This document shows, in pieces, positions 26,488 through 35,807 of a DNA stretch of 64,000 bases. The position numbers and the translations under genes were made by a program. The stretch is from Ga0077555 sp050250755. GTDB lineage: Bacteria; Pseudomonadota; Alphaproteobacteria; Rhizobiales; Hyphomicrobiaceae. The first letter of the stretch is position 1. Every line of letters begins with the position of its first letter. Below the pieces are notes generated by a model, which was given only the letters and a program-made list of their open reading frames with translations, made no database searches and had not been told where the DNA came from. The stretch is from positions 19,630-83,629 of the forward strand of contig JBFWOB010000027.1 in NCBI GenBank assembly GCA_050250755.1. Direction: 5' to 3'.

Positions 26488-27237
26488 TCAGGAGTAGTGG
26501 CGACCGCCGTTCACTTCGATTGTCTGGCCGGTGGTATAGGCAGCATCAGGGCTGCACAGCATGGTCACGATATGGGCAATTTCCTCGGTCCGGCCATCGC
26601 GTCCGACCGGGACACCGGAAGAAATGGTCCCTGCCGGTCTGGCTCCTGCGGCGGCACCTCGTTCGGTTGCGATGGCGCCCGGTGCGACGACGTTGATCGT
26701 GATGCCGTGCGGCCCGAGTTCCGTCGCAAGCGATCGTGTCATGCCGATCATGCCAGCCTTCGCGGCCGAAACATGGGCACGGCCTGCTAGGCCGCTGAAC
26801 ATGGATATGCCGCCGAGATTGACGATCCGTCCCCATTTTCCGGCCATCATGTGCGGTACTGCTGCGCGGGTCGTTAGAAACGAGGCATCGAGGCTCGCTC
26901 CGAGTACTTCGCGCCATTCCGCGAGCGACATTTCTGTAATAGGCGTGTTGCGGCGGACCGCAGCATTGTTCACGAGAATATCGACCCCACCGAGTTTCGC
27001 GACGGTTGCTTCCACGAGTCCGTTGGCGCCATCCTCTGTCGAGAGGTCCGCAAGGTAGCTTTCAGCCTTGGCCCCGGCTGCTGCGATCTGTGCGACGGTC
27101 TCGGCGAGGCCGTCCGCGTCACTCCTGGCATGCACCATCACTGCGGCGCCCTCGCGGGCGAGCATCAACGCCGTCGCGCGGCCGATATTGCGAGCAGAGC
27201 CGGTGACAATCGCAACGCGTCCGGTGAGCATGGGCAT
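26488..27237 (-). CDS. SDR-family protein with degenerate catalytic residues
   Basis: A 249-residue short-chain dehydrogenase/reductase fold. The cofactor motif AIVTGSARNIGRATALM is intact (TGxxxxIG), and VDILVNNAAVRRN (NNAxx) is present. By alignment to FabG-like enzymes, the catalytic tetrad Asn-Ser-Tyr-Lys is Ser (LGASLDAS), Gly (VNLGGIS), Val (HVSAAK) and Lys. Only Lys is kept. It may therefore bind NAD(P) without the standard reaction, or use neighbouring His/Ser. The C-terminus (YTTGQTIEVNGGRHYS) is canonical, and the gene is otherwise intact. Confidence 0.87.
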   Translation of the reverse strand: MPMLTGRVAIVTGSARNIGRATALMLAREGAAVMVHARSDADGLAETVAQIAAAGAKAESYLADLSTEDGANGLVEATVAKLGGVDILVNNAAVRRNTPITEMSLAEWREVLGASLDASFLTTRAAVPHMMAGKWGRIVNLGGISMFSGLAGRAHVSAAKAGMIGMTRSLATELGPHGITINVVAPGAIATERGAAAGARPAGTISSGVPVGRDGRTEEIAHIVTMLCSPDAAYTTGQTIEVNGGRHYS

Positions 27238-27471
27238 GAGTGTAAATCCTCAATTGGAAGGTGAGGGAAGAGGGCGAACCCCGATCCTTGCGGCCTCGTC
27301 TGTGACCCGTCAACACTGGATGGTCGGCGCCGTTGGTAAATGGTCGCCGGCGGCGTTCTGAAGACGGCCTTGCTTCGAGGCGCAGCATCGCTTAGAAGCC
27401 CCGAGTTAGCACTCGCAGCCGATTCTCTGGGTCACTCGTGCCCAAATCATCGTGCCGACCGGGAGCGGCCA

Positions 27472-27563
27472 GGAGAGGTGGCAGAGTGGTCGATCGCACC
27501 GCACTCGAAATGCGGCAGACTGGGTGACCGGTCTCGGGGGTTCGAATCCCCCCCTCTCCGCCA
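27472..27563 (+). tRNA. tRNA-Ser (CGA)
   Basis: A class II tRNA of 92 nt with encoded CCA. The acceptor stem is GGAGAGG/CCTCTCC, the anticodon loop CTCGAAA gives CGA, a long variable arm is present, and the T arm is GGGGGTTCGAATCCCCC. The accessory island begins right after its 3' end, a typical integration site position. Confidence 0.97.
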
Positions 27564-27567
27564 AACA

Positions 27568-27579
27568 CCGCCGATTGCC
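27568..27579 (+). repeat. Short direct repeat next to tRNA-Ser (copy 1)
   Basis: CCGCCGATTGCC lies 5 bp after the tRNA-Ser CCA and recurs exactly at 38284-38295. A partial copy ACCGCCGATT lies at 38153-38162. It could be a trace of past integration, but it is short and GC-rich. Confidence 0.3.
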
Positions 27580-27850
27580 GCACAAATAATCCAATAATAT
27601 CTTGTGTTATCAGATAGATAGCACATTTTCGAGCAGTTGCGCTTCGGGCTGGGGTTCACGCACGCCTTGCCATGTAGGATAGTCCTTCGTCACAATCGCC
27701 GATCATACGTCCATAGCGTGCTCCGCTTCTGCTCTGGCATGACCGGATTAGGGCCGTGAATGGACTGGTGGCTGTGCGGCAGGAAAGCTGGAATGCAGAC
27801 GCGCGCTCGCTTTCGGGCCGACATTTCGCCCGGATCGTTCGCCTACCAAA

Positions 27851-30800
27851 TCAGTTTCCGTCCTCGGCGTCGGGATCGGGCGTCAAGATCGGCCAAGGGC
27901 GCCCTGACGCAAGATCGGGATGGCGTGGTTCCGATTCCGGCGCACCGTACTCGTCCCGGAGCTTGTCTATGAGATTGAGACAGCGGGCGGCGGGATCATC
28001 CTTGCCGCCGCTGCCCGTCATCGCCAGCAGCTTTCGGCGTAGCTCTGCTGCCGGAACGGGCACGATATTGTAAGCACCTTTCCAGTTCTCTACCGGGATG
28101 CGCTCTGTGACGGCGCTTTCCACTGCCTGCCGTCCCATAAATGAGTGTCCGGTTCTAATCTCACAATCAATCAGTATCAGCACGCCGTCCGTGTCAGGTT
28201 CTTCGGCGACTACGCTGGCCAGCGGGGTAAGCTGCTTTGTTGTCGGCCCATCCTTCAACAGGTCATAGACGTAGGCGCGCACCTCCGGAAATTCCGAAAT
28301 CAAGCCACCCAGTTCGCGCCGCCAGTGCCACCCATCGTACGACGTGCCGTCAAGAGCGCCGCTGATAGTCAAATCAACAAGACTGCGCGCGGCCGAGGCG
28401 CTACTAAGGCTCAACGCGGTCGCGCGCCACTGATTGTTCTGATAAAAGCGCGGGTCTTCTTCTGCGAGCGTGAAGATCACGCTTTCTGCTTCGTTCGAAG
28501 ACAAGTTGCTGAGCCCGCTTACCATTTCTTCGAGCATGCGTGGATTGCGCTGCGTCTCCGGAATCCCGCGCACAATAGCGGGCAGATCGGTAACTGGCGT
28601 CCCAAACGGCAAAAGACGCAACCAATCACGTAGTTGATAGGCGTCGCTTTGAGTGAGAATCCAAGTCTCCTTCTTGGCCGCCTCAAAGGTCTCAGCAATG
28701 CCGTCGGACACGAGCTTGATGTCGATGTCCTCGCCAGAGAGGATCAGTGACAACAGCAAGGCTGCGCGCGCTTGCCTCGGCGCAAGAGAAATGAGTTTCT
28801 GGATCGTCAGGTCACGCTGGCCATGCGGGAGTCGTGCTCCGACTGTGCCGAGTGCAATTCCCAGCTTCAGTTGCGCATCCGTCGCGCCATCGACAACCAG
28901 TGTGTCGATTGCACCGAAGATCGCTTCCGCCTCGGCCGAGGTCGTCGTGGGGGCCGCTGCGCGAGCCTCACGGCGGGCTTGTACGCCCGAAAAATCTACA
29001 CGGCTGCGGAACGTCTTGTCGTTCTGGGGCACGTTTGCCTTGATCCAATGGACAAGCAGTACTCGTGCCGCGAGTTCGCCAAAATGCTCATCCGTCAGGT
29101 ATTCACACATTAGCGCAGTGGTCTCCGGTGCATTGATCGCCAAAAACGCACGTTGGTATTCGTGCATATGCGGATGTTGCGCTTCTTGTACGGCGTCGCG
29201 ATTCTTCCAGCCGCTCGCGATCGCTTTTTCGCGGAAGGCACGATAGCGATGCAGGTTGTCGTCTAGCAATCTCTTCAAGTGTGGAAGATGCGCGACTGAC
29301 GGCGCATGGCTCATCATCGTTGCAATGGTAGCCACTCGCCAGCGCTCCTCATCCCCTGCGGCAAGCATGTGCTCGGCCCAATCGCGCGCCAGCACTCCTA
29401 TCGCGGCCAAGCCTTCCTCACTAAAGGGTCGCGCCCGCTCGTCGTCGCCGTAGGTATCGCGGGAAAACAGCTCGGCCAGTTGGGCGATTTCCTCATTGTC
29501 AGCGTTCACCGCCCGCGCCTGAACGGCGGCCACCAAACTTGCGCCTGGCGTGTGGCCGATACGGGCGCGCAGACCGTGATAGCGTTCACCCACCTCCTGG
29601 TCGTACTTCCCGCTGGCGTCGCGCACGACTTTCCCAGCGGCAAGATACGCGTCGATCAACCGACCAACGGCGTTTGGTCCCAGCACCGAAGCGGCGGCCT
29701 CGGCGCGATCGTCGTGGCGGCTTGTTTCTTCGAGGGTGATCCCGAGCAGCGCGTCGTCCTCAAGGGCAAACCCCGCGGCCGCAAGAATATTGTCTGCGCC
29801 GTAGAAGAGTTCGCGGTGCTCACGCACGCGGCGCAGCAGCCCGTCAGCGAGGGCCTGCGGGTAGCGCTTTCGCGCTTCGTACAACAGGTGCATTTCGCCA
29901 TCGCGCTTCCGGTCGATCTCCATTTCGGCGATAATCTCAGCAACCTCGGCGTCGCGGTCATCTCCGCCCGGCGCGTAGATGAGCGTGCGCAGGCGCTGGA
30001 AGTGCGAAATGCCAGCGGCCTTGCGCCGTTCGCGCGCTCGCTGGAGTTCCTGCTGCACGGCATTGACTGCTATGTCGTCGAGGTGACCCTTCTCGGCGAG
30101 GATGTCGTAAGTCGCGTCGCCCGCGTCGGCGAGCAAGTCGGCGATTTGGCGATCCGCCCGCCGAAATGAAAGCGCATCGACCACCGTCGCTTTCACATCT
30201 GGGTCGCTGTCGTTTTTCGCAATCGCGGTCGCGAGGTCGAGGCCGTCGATTTCGCCGTGCGAGGCAATTTCATGCAGCACGTTCTTTCGGATGTCCGGAG
30301 GCAACGCCGCGATCCGCGCCGGGGCATCGCTCCCAAGCACGGACGGACGAAATCGCCTTGCCGCCCGGAGGGCAGACAAGTGCACCTGAGTGTTCGCGTG
30401 CGAAATAAGCGGCCAAAGAAGATCGCCGAATTCCGGCCTGCCGGACGCGATCATGAAACGCACCGCGCGATCTACCTTGCCGGGCGCGTGCCACTGCTCG
30501 GTGAGGCTCCGCATTTCGGCGCCGATCGGTGCCCATACCTCGTCGGTAACGCGGAAGATCATCTCGCCCGCGAGGGTGGGATCGACGTCAAAAGCTGTGC
30601 GGACGGCGGCGCTGCATGCGGCCTTCTGCGCGACGTCGCCGCGCGCGCTCCGTTCGACGGCGAACAGGACTGCTTCCTCCCACGGGCGCTGATCGAGCAC
30701 GTCGGCCTTCAGTTTCTCCCGTGCTGCCGGATCGCTGACGGCTTGTAGCATCAGTCGTTCAGCGTGGTGCGAGGCGTACCATTCCTGAAATTGTTGGTGC

Positions 30801-32227
30801 TGGAACGAATAGCCCGGCGTGTCGCCGGAGCGCGTCAGAACGTGATTGCTGACAAGCGTGTCGAGCAACGTGTCGGGCTGTGTGGTGATGGTCATCTGCC
30901 CATCGGCCATCAGGACCCGCGCGGTCTCAGCAACCGCTTTGCGCGCGTTGCTGTCCGTAATCGCCGTGTTAGCCGTTGTCGTGGCGAACACGGCGAGATT
31001 ATCCAAATAGTCCTGCTGGAAGCCGAGGGCCACGGCATGAAGCGCCGCCGCATGGCGGGCTTCCTGTTCGTGCGCGGCAACGAAGCGCCGTAGCACTTCT
31101 TCCTTTGTGGTCGGAAAAGGCGCGCCTTCTGGCAGCGACAGCAGTGCCGTGAGATAGAGAGGGATTGTGACGAGTTCGCGGACACCCGTTGTCCGCCACG
31201 CTTGATCGACGAGCTGTGCGCCAGCCTCGCCGCGCATGGCGCGCGCAATCTCCATTTGCTGCTCGTCGTCAAGCGGCAGCAAATCGACCCGCGTCCCACC
31301 GAAAGGAATGTCGAGGGCCTGCCTGCGCGTGGAAATGACGAGACCGAGTTCCGGCAATTCAGTCTTGAGGGCCGTGATTTGCACGCGCGCGCGTTCGCGT
31401 GCGGCGGCATCCAGTTCGTTCCAGCCGTCAAGAAGTAGCACGACGCCAGGCTTCGTCGCGACGGTGCGGAAATCCTGCTCTGAAATCCCGTTGAACGCGG
31501 GGCGTTTCAGGATGGATACGAGCAGCGCATCGCTTTCAGTGGCCCAATCTCCAAGCGGCACGATAAGCGGCGTGCCATTACCGATCTCCAGCACGCCGTC
31601 GGCGATCTGAAAGAGGGTTGTCGTCTTTCCCATTCCGGGTGCCGCGACAAGGATAAGGTCATCCAGCGTGGTCACGGCGTTGGCAAGCGCGCGCGTGCTC
31701 AGCGCCTCGTCCACATGCTTCACCTTTAACGTCAGCGTGAGCGCCACGTTTGTGCCCGGCCATTTGGGCGTTCGGCGGAACACTGCCAGATCGGCTGAGG
31801 CCGCTGCCCGCAGGCGGCGCCCCAGGTCGTCCGGCGTGGGTGCTTGCATGTCGGGCCCGTACGGCACGTTGTGCATCACGCTGCGCCACGAATCCTCGTT
31901 CGTCTGTCTCTTCCACCCGCGCAATTCGTCTACAGTGAATTTCGAATCCTTGGCGTCGACAGCGCGCCCGTGCACGTCGCAGAGCCAGATGCCGTTATCG
32001 GCGGCCGCGCGCTCGTCAGAAGTCATCTGCGGGTCGTAGCGGGGACCGCCCGGTGCAGCAGCGCAGATGTGCGAGGCTTGGCCGATATTGATTTCACCCG
32101 CGCCATCGGACGTGGCGGCGTGGGTCAAACGGCGGCATGCCGGGTTGGAGCAATGGCCGCGCGCTTGCCGCTCAATGGCTCGTTTGGTCGCAGGCGAAAA
32201 CTCGTCTCTGTTTTTACTCTTGGCCAT
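27851..32227 (-). CDS. HNH-NACHT STAND-type protein with long alpha-solenoid (NLR-like, probable defence)
   Basis: A 1458-residue multidomain protein. Residues 10-105 form an HNH-type nuclease domain: the zinc knuckle C26/C31 (HCSNPAC), then H53 (QASHI), N78 (DNGIWLC, C83) and H86. A STAND/NACHT ATPase follows with Walker A APGMGKTT (about 196-203) and Walker B VVLLLDGWNEL (261-271). From about residue 500 to the end, it is a helical repeat solenoid with many Leu/Ala helices, likely the sensor. By analogy with bacterial NLR (Avs/bNACHT) proteins, target binding would trigger oligomerisation and nuclease activity; this is inference. It follows the Gabija-like pair on the same strand (134 bp gap). 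ATG 32227 is preferred; GTG 32260 is possible. Confidence 0.85.
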   Translation of the reverse strand: MAKSKNRDEFSPATKRAIERQARGHCSNPACRRLTHAATSDGAGEINIGQASHICAAAPGGPRYDPQMTSDERAAADNGIWLCDVHGRAVDAKDSKFTVDELRGWKRQTNEDSWRSVMHNVPYGPDMQAPTPDDLGRRLRAAASADLAVFRRTPKWPGTNVALTLTLKVKHVDEALSTRALANAVTTLDDLILVAAPGMGKTTTLFQIADGVLEIGNGTPLIVPLGDWATESDALLVSILKRPAFNGISEQDFRTVATKPGVVLLLDGWNELDAAARERARVQITALKTELPELGLVISTRRQALDIPFGGTRVDLLPLDDEQQMEIARAMRGEAGAQLVDQAWRTTGVRELVTIPLYLTALLSLPEGAPFPTTKEEVLRRFVAAHEQEARHAAALHAVALGFQQDYLDNLAVFATTTANTAITDSNARKAVAETARVLMADGQMTITTQPDTLLDTLVSNHVLTRSGDTPGYSFQHQQFQEWYASHHAERLMLQAVSDPAAREKLKADVLDQRPWEEAVLFAVERSARGDVAQKAACSAAVRTAFDVDPTLAGEMIFRVTDEVWAPIGAEMRSLTEQWHAPGKVDRAVRFMIASGRPEFGDLLWPLISHANTQVHLSALRAARRFRPSVLGSDAPARIAALPPDIRKNVLHEIASHGEIDGLDLATAIAKNDSDPDVKATVVDALSFRRADRQIADLLADAGDATYDILAEKGHLDDIAVNAVQQELQRARERRKAAGISHFQRLRTLIYAPGGDDRDAEVAEIIAEMEIDRKRDGEMHLLYEARKRYPQALADGLLRRVREHRELFYGADNILAAAGFALEDDALLGITLEETSRHDDRAEAAASVLGPNAVGRLIDAYLAAGKVVRDASGKYDQEVGERYHGLRARIGHTPGASLVAAVQARAVNADNEEIAQLAELFSRDTYGDDERARPFSEEGLAAIGVLARDWAEHMLAAGDEERWRVATIATMMSHAPSVAHLPHLKRLLDDNLHRYRAFREKAIASGWKNRDAVQEAQHPHMHEYQRAFLAINAPETTALMCEYLTDEHFGELAARVLLVHWIKANVPQNDKTFRSRVDFSGVQARREARAAAPTTTSAEAEAIFGAIDTLVVDGATDAQLKLGIALGTVGARLPHGQRDLTIQKLISLAPRQARAALLLSLILSGEDIDIKLVSDGIAETFEAAKKETWILTQSDAYQLRDWLRLLPFGTPVTDLPAIVRGIPETQRNPRMLEEMVSGLSNLSSNEAESVIFTLAEEDPRFYQNNQWRATALSLSSASAARSLVDLTISGALDGTSYDGWHWRRELGGLISEFPEVRAYVYDLLKDGPTTKQLTPLASVVAEEPDTDGVLILIDCEIRTGHSFMGRQAVESAVTERIPVENWKGAYNIVPVPAAELRRKLLAMTGSGGKDDPAARCLNLIDKLRDEYGAPESEPRHPDLASGRPWPILTPDPDAEDGN

Positions 32228-32361
32228 TGCCGGCTTGCTCGGGTGAGGTCGCTTGGGCACGCTCGGACGGTTGGCCCTTCGACTGGAATACTGTCGTTAT
32301 CTGCAGATATCAAAATTAGAGACACATACCCCTTAGTGAGAAGCAGCCGTCCGTTTTCGCG

Positions 32362-33627
32362 TCAGGCACCGTTGAAGACGAACGGTGCTTGCTGGAGCAG
32401 GTTTTGCCCGCGGACGAACACCTTGCAGGTTCTACGTGCGCGGGTGATGCCGTTGTAGAGCAGTCTGGCTTTTAGCTCATCGCTCCCTGGCACGCCGTGC
32501 GGCCAAAGAATAACGACGTGATCGAACTGCCGGTTCTTCGCCTGATGGATACCAAGAAGCGGAATGCCGCGCACGCGATCACTCGCATGAGCGCGGAAAC
32601 TTGCAGCCTTCCGATCTACGAGGGCGCCAAGTTCTGGTGCGGTCCAAAGCGTCTTGCCCTGCCGGATCATCAATTGAAAAGCGGCCGCTGTAACTTGCGA
32701 CACCCAGCGTGGCGGGCTTTCTAACTGCGCAAATCGCTCGGCAACCTGTGCGGGCGTTAGTACGTCTCCATCTCCTACGACCGACATCACGGCTGCGATC
32801 TCGTCCGAGGCATGCGGCTCCAAGCTCAATCGTATCGGAGGTATATTGTAGGTGGCGGAGTGCAATCCTTGACTGAGCCTTTGGGCGATCGCTTCAGCCC
32901 AGTCGCGCCCTGCCGGTGGAAAGAGCACGGCACGCGTTCCTTGCGCATAATGTATCGCCGCGCCGATGCGGAATGGAGCGTTGTTCTTGTAATAGTAATT
33001 GATAGTGAGCCCCGGACCTGCGCCAGGTGCCACGAGCTGACGCAAGTTCGCGCCGGCGTTCAGCAAGCCAGCAACCGCTGTTCGATGGATGTGGTTGAGT
33101 TGGGTGGTATCCCCGCCCTGAAACCACTCCATGAACGGGCCGGTGTCTATCTCCTCGTTGAGGCATTGGAATTCGTCCGCAGCGACAAAAACGGACGCAT
33201 GCGGCGCGAGCGCGCTTACGATGCGCAATCGTGGCGGTGCGAGTTCCTGCGCCTCATCCACCAGAATGACTGGATAGGAGCGTGCGACCCATCTCGCGAC
33301 TTGCGGATTCTCCAGAAGCTGCCCGCAGGAATTGCAGTTTGCGTTGAAATCTCCGGCTTCGAGACCCAGCGCCGCCGCAAGCGAACGCCAGCGCGTCAAC
33401 ACCTGCAATGCGAAGCTGTCGATCGTCATGGCGACCGACTTCCCGCGCAACAGCGGATTTAGGCGTAGCTCCTCGTCGAGGCGGCGGCGCGAGCCATGCA
33501 TGAAAGTGAGCGCGAGCACCTTCTGGTGTGGCAGCATCGCTTCTTGCGCCAGCCGCTCTCCCACAGACTCCATGAGCCTGTGGGTCTTGCCAGAGCCTGC
33601 CGGTCCCTCAAATCCCCGGAAAGGCAT
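32362..33627 (-). CDS. Small UvrD-like SF1 helicase (GajB-like)
   Basis: A 421-residue superfamily 1 helicase, shorter than UvrD/PcrA. All core motifs are visible: Walker A EGPAGSGKT (7-15), Ia LALTFMHGSRRR, II VILVDEAQEL (120-129), III FVAADEFQCL, IV LNHIHRTA, V GIHQAKNRQFDHVVIL, and VI YNGITRARR (391-399). A CNSCG pair near residue 98 is unusual. It starts inside the upstream OLD-type gene (20-nt overlap), which implies coupled translation and joint function. An OLD-type ATPase/nuclease with such a helicase is the Gabija layout. Confidence 0.88.
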   Translation of the reverse strand: MPFRGFEGPAGSGKTHRLMESVGERLAQEAMLPHQKVLALTFMHGSRRRLDEELRLNPLLRGKSVAMTIDSFALQVLTRWRSLAAALGLEAGDFNANCNSCGQLLENPQVARWVARSYPVILVDEAQELAPPRLRIVSALAPHASVFVAADEFQCLNEEIDTGPFMEWFQGGDTTQLNHIHRTAVAGLLNAGANLRQLVAPGAGPGLTINYYYKNNAPFRIGAAIHYAQGTRAVLFPPAGRDWAEAIAQRLSQGLHSATYNIPPIRLSLEPHASDEIAAVMSVVGDGDVLTPAQVAERFAQLESPPRWVSQVTAAAFQLMIRQGKTLWTAPELGALVDRKAASFRAHASDRVRGIPLLGIHQAKNRQFDHVVILWPHGVPGSDELKARLLYNGITRARRTCKVFVRGQNLLQQAPFVFNGA

Positions 33628-35437
33628 CGTTGAACGTCCAATGAGTGGTTATGCCGTTCGCGTGGGCTGCGGCTTGGGCCGAGTTCGCAAGGGGTTGCTT
33701 GCCTGTCGCTATTGCTGCCAGAACGGAAAGAACGTGCCGCACGCGACGGCTGCACGCGGGCTTGCCGACTATGACATCGGCCAGTGTGATGTGGAGAATT
33801 TCGTCGCGCTTGGCTCCGTCGGCTTTCAGATGGTCTGCAAGCCCGCCGATATTTGCGGGCAAGCCGAAGGCCGCGAGGTCGGCGTGCGCGATAATGGTTG
33901 CATCGGCGCTGCACACCCACGCGACAACATCTTCTATCATCCAGCCGTTCGGCCACTGGATGACCCGGTGACAAGGTGATGCGCCTGCCGACAAGGCGGA
34001 TTTGTAGTCATTGCCTGCCCCGTCTCCGTCGACAAGGCAGCTGATTGAAGGATGCACGATGGCAAGGTCGCGGTAGGTCTCAGCAATGCGCGCATCTTTG
34101 GTTGGAATGACGCCGACTTCGTGCGTGAAAGTTGCCCCTTGTGGGTCTGCCGGAAGCTCCGTCAAATCGGCGATGCGGCCGAACAAGCGCAGCCATGACG
34201 CGTCGAACTTTCCTTCGGGAACGAGGACGGCGGGATGCATGACCGCGGAAACCGTCGCCGCGCGCTCGGTCAGAAAGAGCGAGCGCCGCACTGCCGTCGC
34301 GTTCTGGTCAATCGGCGACTTTAGCAACGGATTGGCGGATAGCGCGCCCGCGCGGTTGACCATCAACACGAGCTGATGAGGATCGGCCACCGATGAGACG
34401 GTCGGCGAATGGCTTGTGATGATCGTCTGCGTCGCCATCTTCCTCAAATAGTGGAGCAGCTTTCTCTGTTGCGGCGGCGGCACATGCAGTTCGGGCTCTT
34501 CGATCAGCATGATAAAGTTATCGCCGCGCGCTTTGCGCAGACTGCCAAACCGCATGAGCAGCACGAGAGTCTGAAGCGAGATGATGCCGTTGCCATGCCT
34601 ACGGCCAGGCAACGGCGGGCGTCCCGCTTCCTGAAAGTGCGGCATCACGGCATCGAGTACGCCGTCGCTGTCGGTCGTGGTCAATCTAAGACTAAGATCG
34701 ATCTGGCGGCCGAAGAGCGTTTCGAGATCGTCATTCACCTCACCGACGAGCGCGGCAAGCTTCTCATCTTCTTCGAGCGGCTGTTCGGGATTGCGGAGCC
34801 TGTCCCGCTCGGCCAGCACCGCCTCCGCTGGGTTACCCCCCACGTAAGCGACCGTCTTCCGGAACAGATCGGAGCCAAAGGACATCATCCGGTCCCAAGT
34901 CCGGTTGGCGGGCACGAGAAAGAGGCCAAGCTCCTTGATGAGGCTGATAGGGAGCGGCACGACCGGCGAGTCATCCGCGAACGGATCGTCGTCATGTCCA
35001 TCGTCATAGAAGTAGCGCACCGTATCCGTTTCGAGTGTCGTGCGATCGAAGTGCGCACAGAACGCGATCTGGCAGGCAAGCTCGGTCGCCTGCTCTGTAG
35101 CCGCCGGATGTAGGTCGCCGCTGACGGGGTCAAACCATTTCTCAACGCCGCGTCCCTGCCGAAACCAGTCATGGTGGTGGTCGGGGTCGTTGTGAGCGAA
35201 ACCCGAAATTGTGGCGACGATTTTTATTCTTGTTGCCGCGACGGGATCGGAGCCGAAGAAATCATGTTCCGTGAGATGGCGTACCAGACGTTCGCGCCCG
35301 AGGAGCAGCGCAAGCGCCTCGACGACAGTTGTCTTTCCCGAATTGTTTGCGCCAATGAGAATAGTGAAATCGCCGAACAGAACCGTTCCGTTCTGGACGC
35401 CGCGAAAGCCGTCTATATCCAGTCGAACTATCTTCAT
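33608..35437 (-). CDS. OLD-family ATPase with TOPRIM nuclease domain (GajA-like)
   Basis: A 609-residue protein. The N-terminal ABC-type ATPase has IDGFRGVQN, Walker A GANNSGKTT (29-37), Walker B FIMLIEEPELH (308-318), and the H-loop TSHSP (341-345). The C-terminal TOPRIM nuclease has VPEGKFD (E408) and LVDGDGAGND (D470, D472), the metal-binding acidic set of class 2 OLD enzymes. In Gabija, GajA cuts DNA and is controlled by nucleotides; its partner GajB is the UvrD-like helicase, as found next. ATG 35437 with a GGGAGGA site is chosen; the open frame extends to 35578 without family similarity. Confidence 0.9.
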   Translation of the reverse strand: MKIVRLDIDGFRGVQNGTVLFGDFTILIGANNSGKTTVVEALALLLGRERLVRHLTEHDFFGSDPVAATRIKIVATISGFAHNDPDHHHDWFRQGRGVEKWFDPVSGDLHPAATEQATELACQIAFCAHFDRTTLETDTVRYFYDDGHDDDPFADDSPVVPLPISLIKELGLFLVPANRTWDRMMSFGSDLFRKTVAYVGGNPAEAVLAERDRLRNPEQPLEEDEKLAALVGEVNDDLETLFGRQIDLSLRLTTTDSDGVLDAVMPHFQEAGRPPLPGRRHGNGIISLQTLVLLMRFGSLRKARGDNFIMLIEEPELHVPPPQQRKLLHYLRKMATQTIITSHSPTVSSVADPHQLVLMVNRAGALSANPLLKSPIDQNATAVRRSLFLTERAATVSAVMHPAVLVPEGKFDASWLRLFGRIADLTELPADPQGATFTHEVGVIPTKDARIAETYRDLAIVHPSISCLVDGDGAGNDYKSALSAGASPCHRVIQWPNGWMIEDVVAWVCSADATIIAHADLAAFGLPANIGGLADHLKADGAKRDEILHITLADVIVGKPACSRRVRHVLSVLAAIATGKQPLANSAQAAAHANGITTHWTFNDAFPGI

Positions 35438-35807
35438 TGTTCCTCCCCCCAGGAGAACAATAGCATTTGAGGAAGTGCCGGCGAAGCGTGAAGATTGAAG
35501 TGCGCTCGCTCCCATCGCCAAGCGCGCGTGTTCGCCACCGGTTACGGAGCAACCATCAACCTTGAGGCCGTTAGGCATCGCGGCTGCAGTGTCAGTTTCC
35601 CGATTAAAGCGATGTTGCCTGATGTTTGCTTCGATGTCCGCGAAGGTGAAGGGTTTCGGGTGCCGTCAGGCGTACGAAAGCCCCTCACCGAAGCAGACAA
35701 CCGTCGAGACTAGGTCGGCTTGACGCTGGTTAGCGCTCCGTGCTGTCTCGGCTAACCTAAAAATTTGATGATATGCCTTCAATATACGGTAGCCCGACCT
35801 ATTAGTG
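35438..35807. other. Divergent intergenic region inside the island
   Basis: No gene supported. It separates the minus-strand nuclease/helicase/NLR unit from the plus-strand PD-(D/E)XK gene and should hold both promoters. Composition changes here from GC-rich to AT-richer. An AT-rich stretch with possible -10 elements lies around 35756-35790. Confidence 0.45.
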
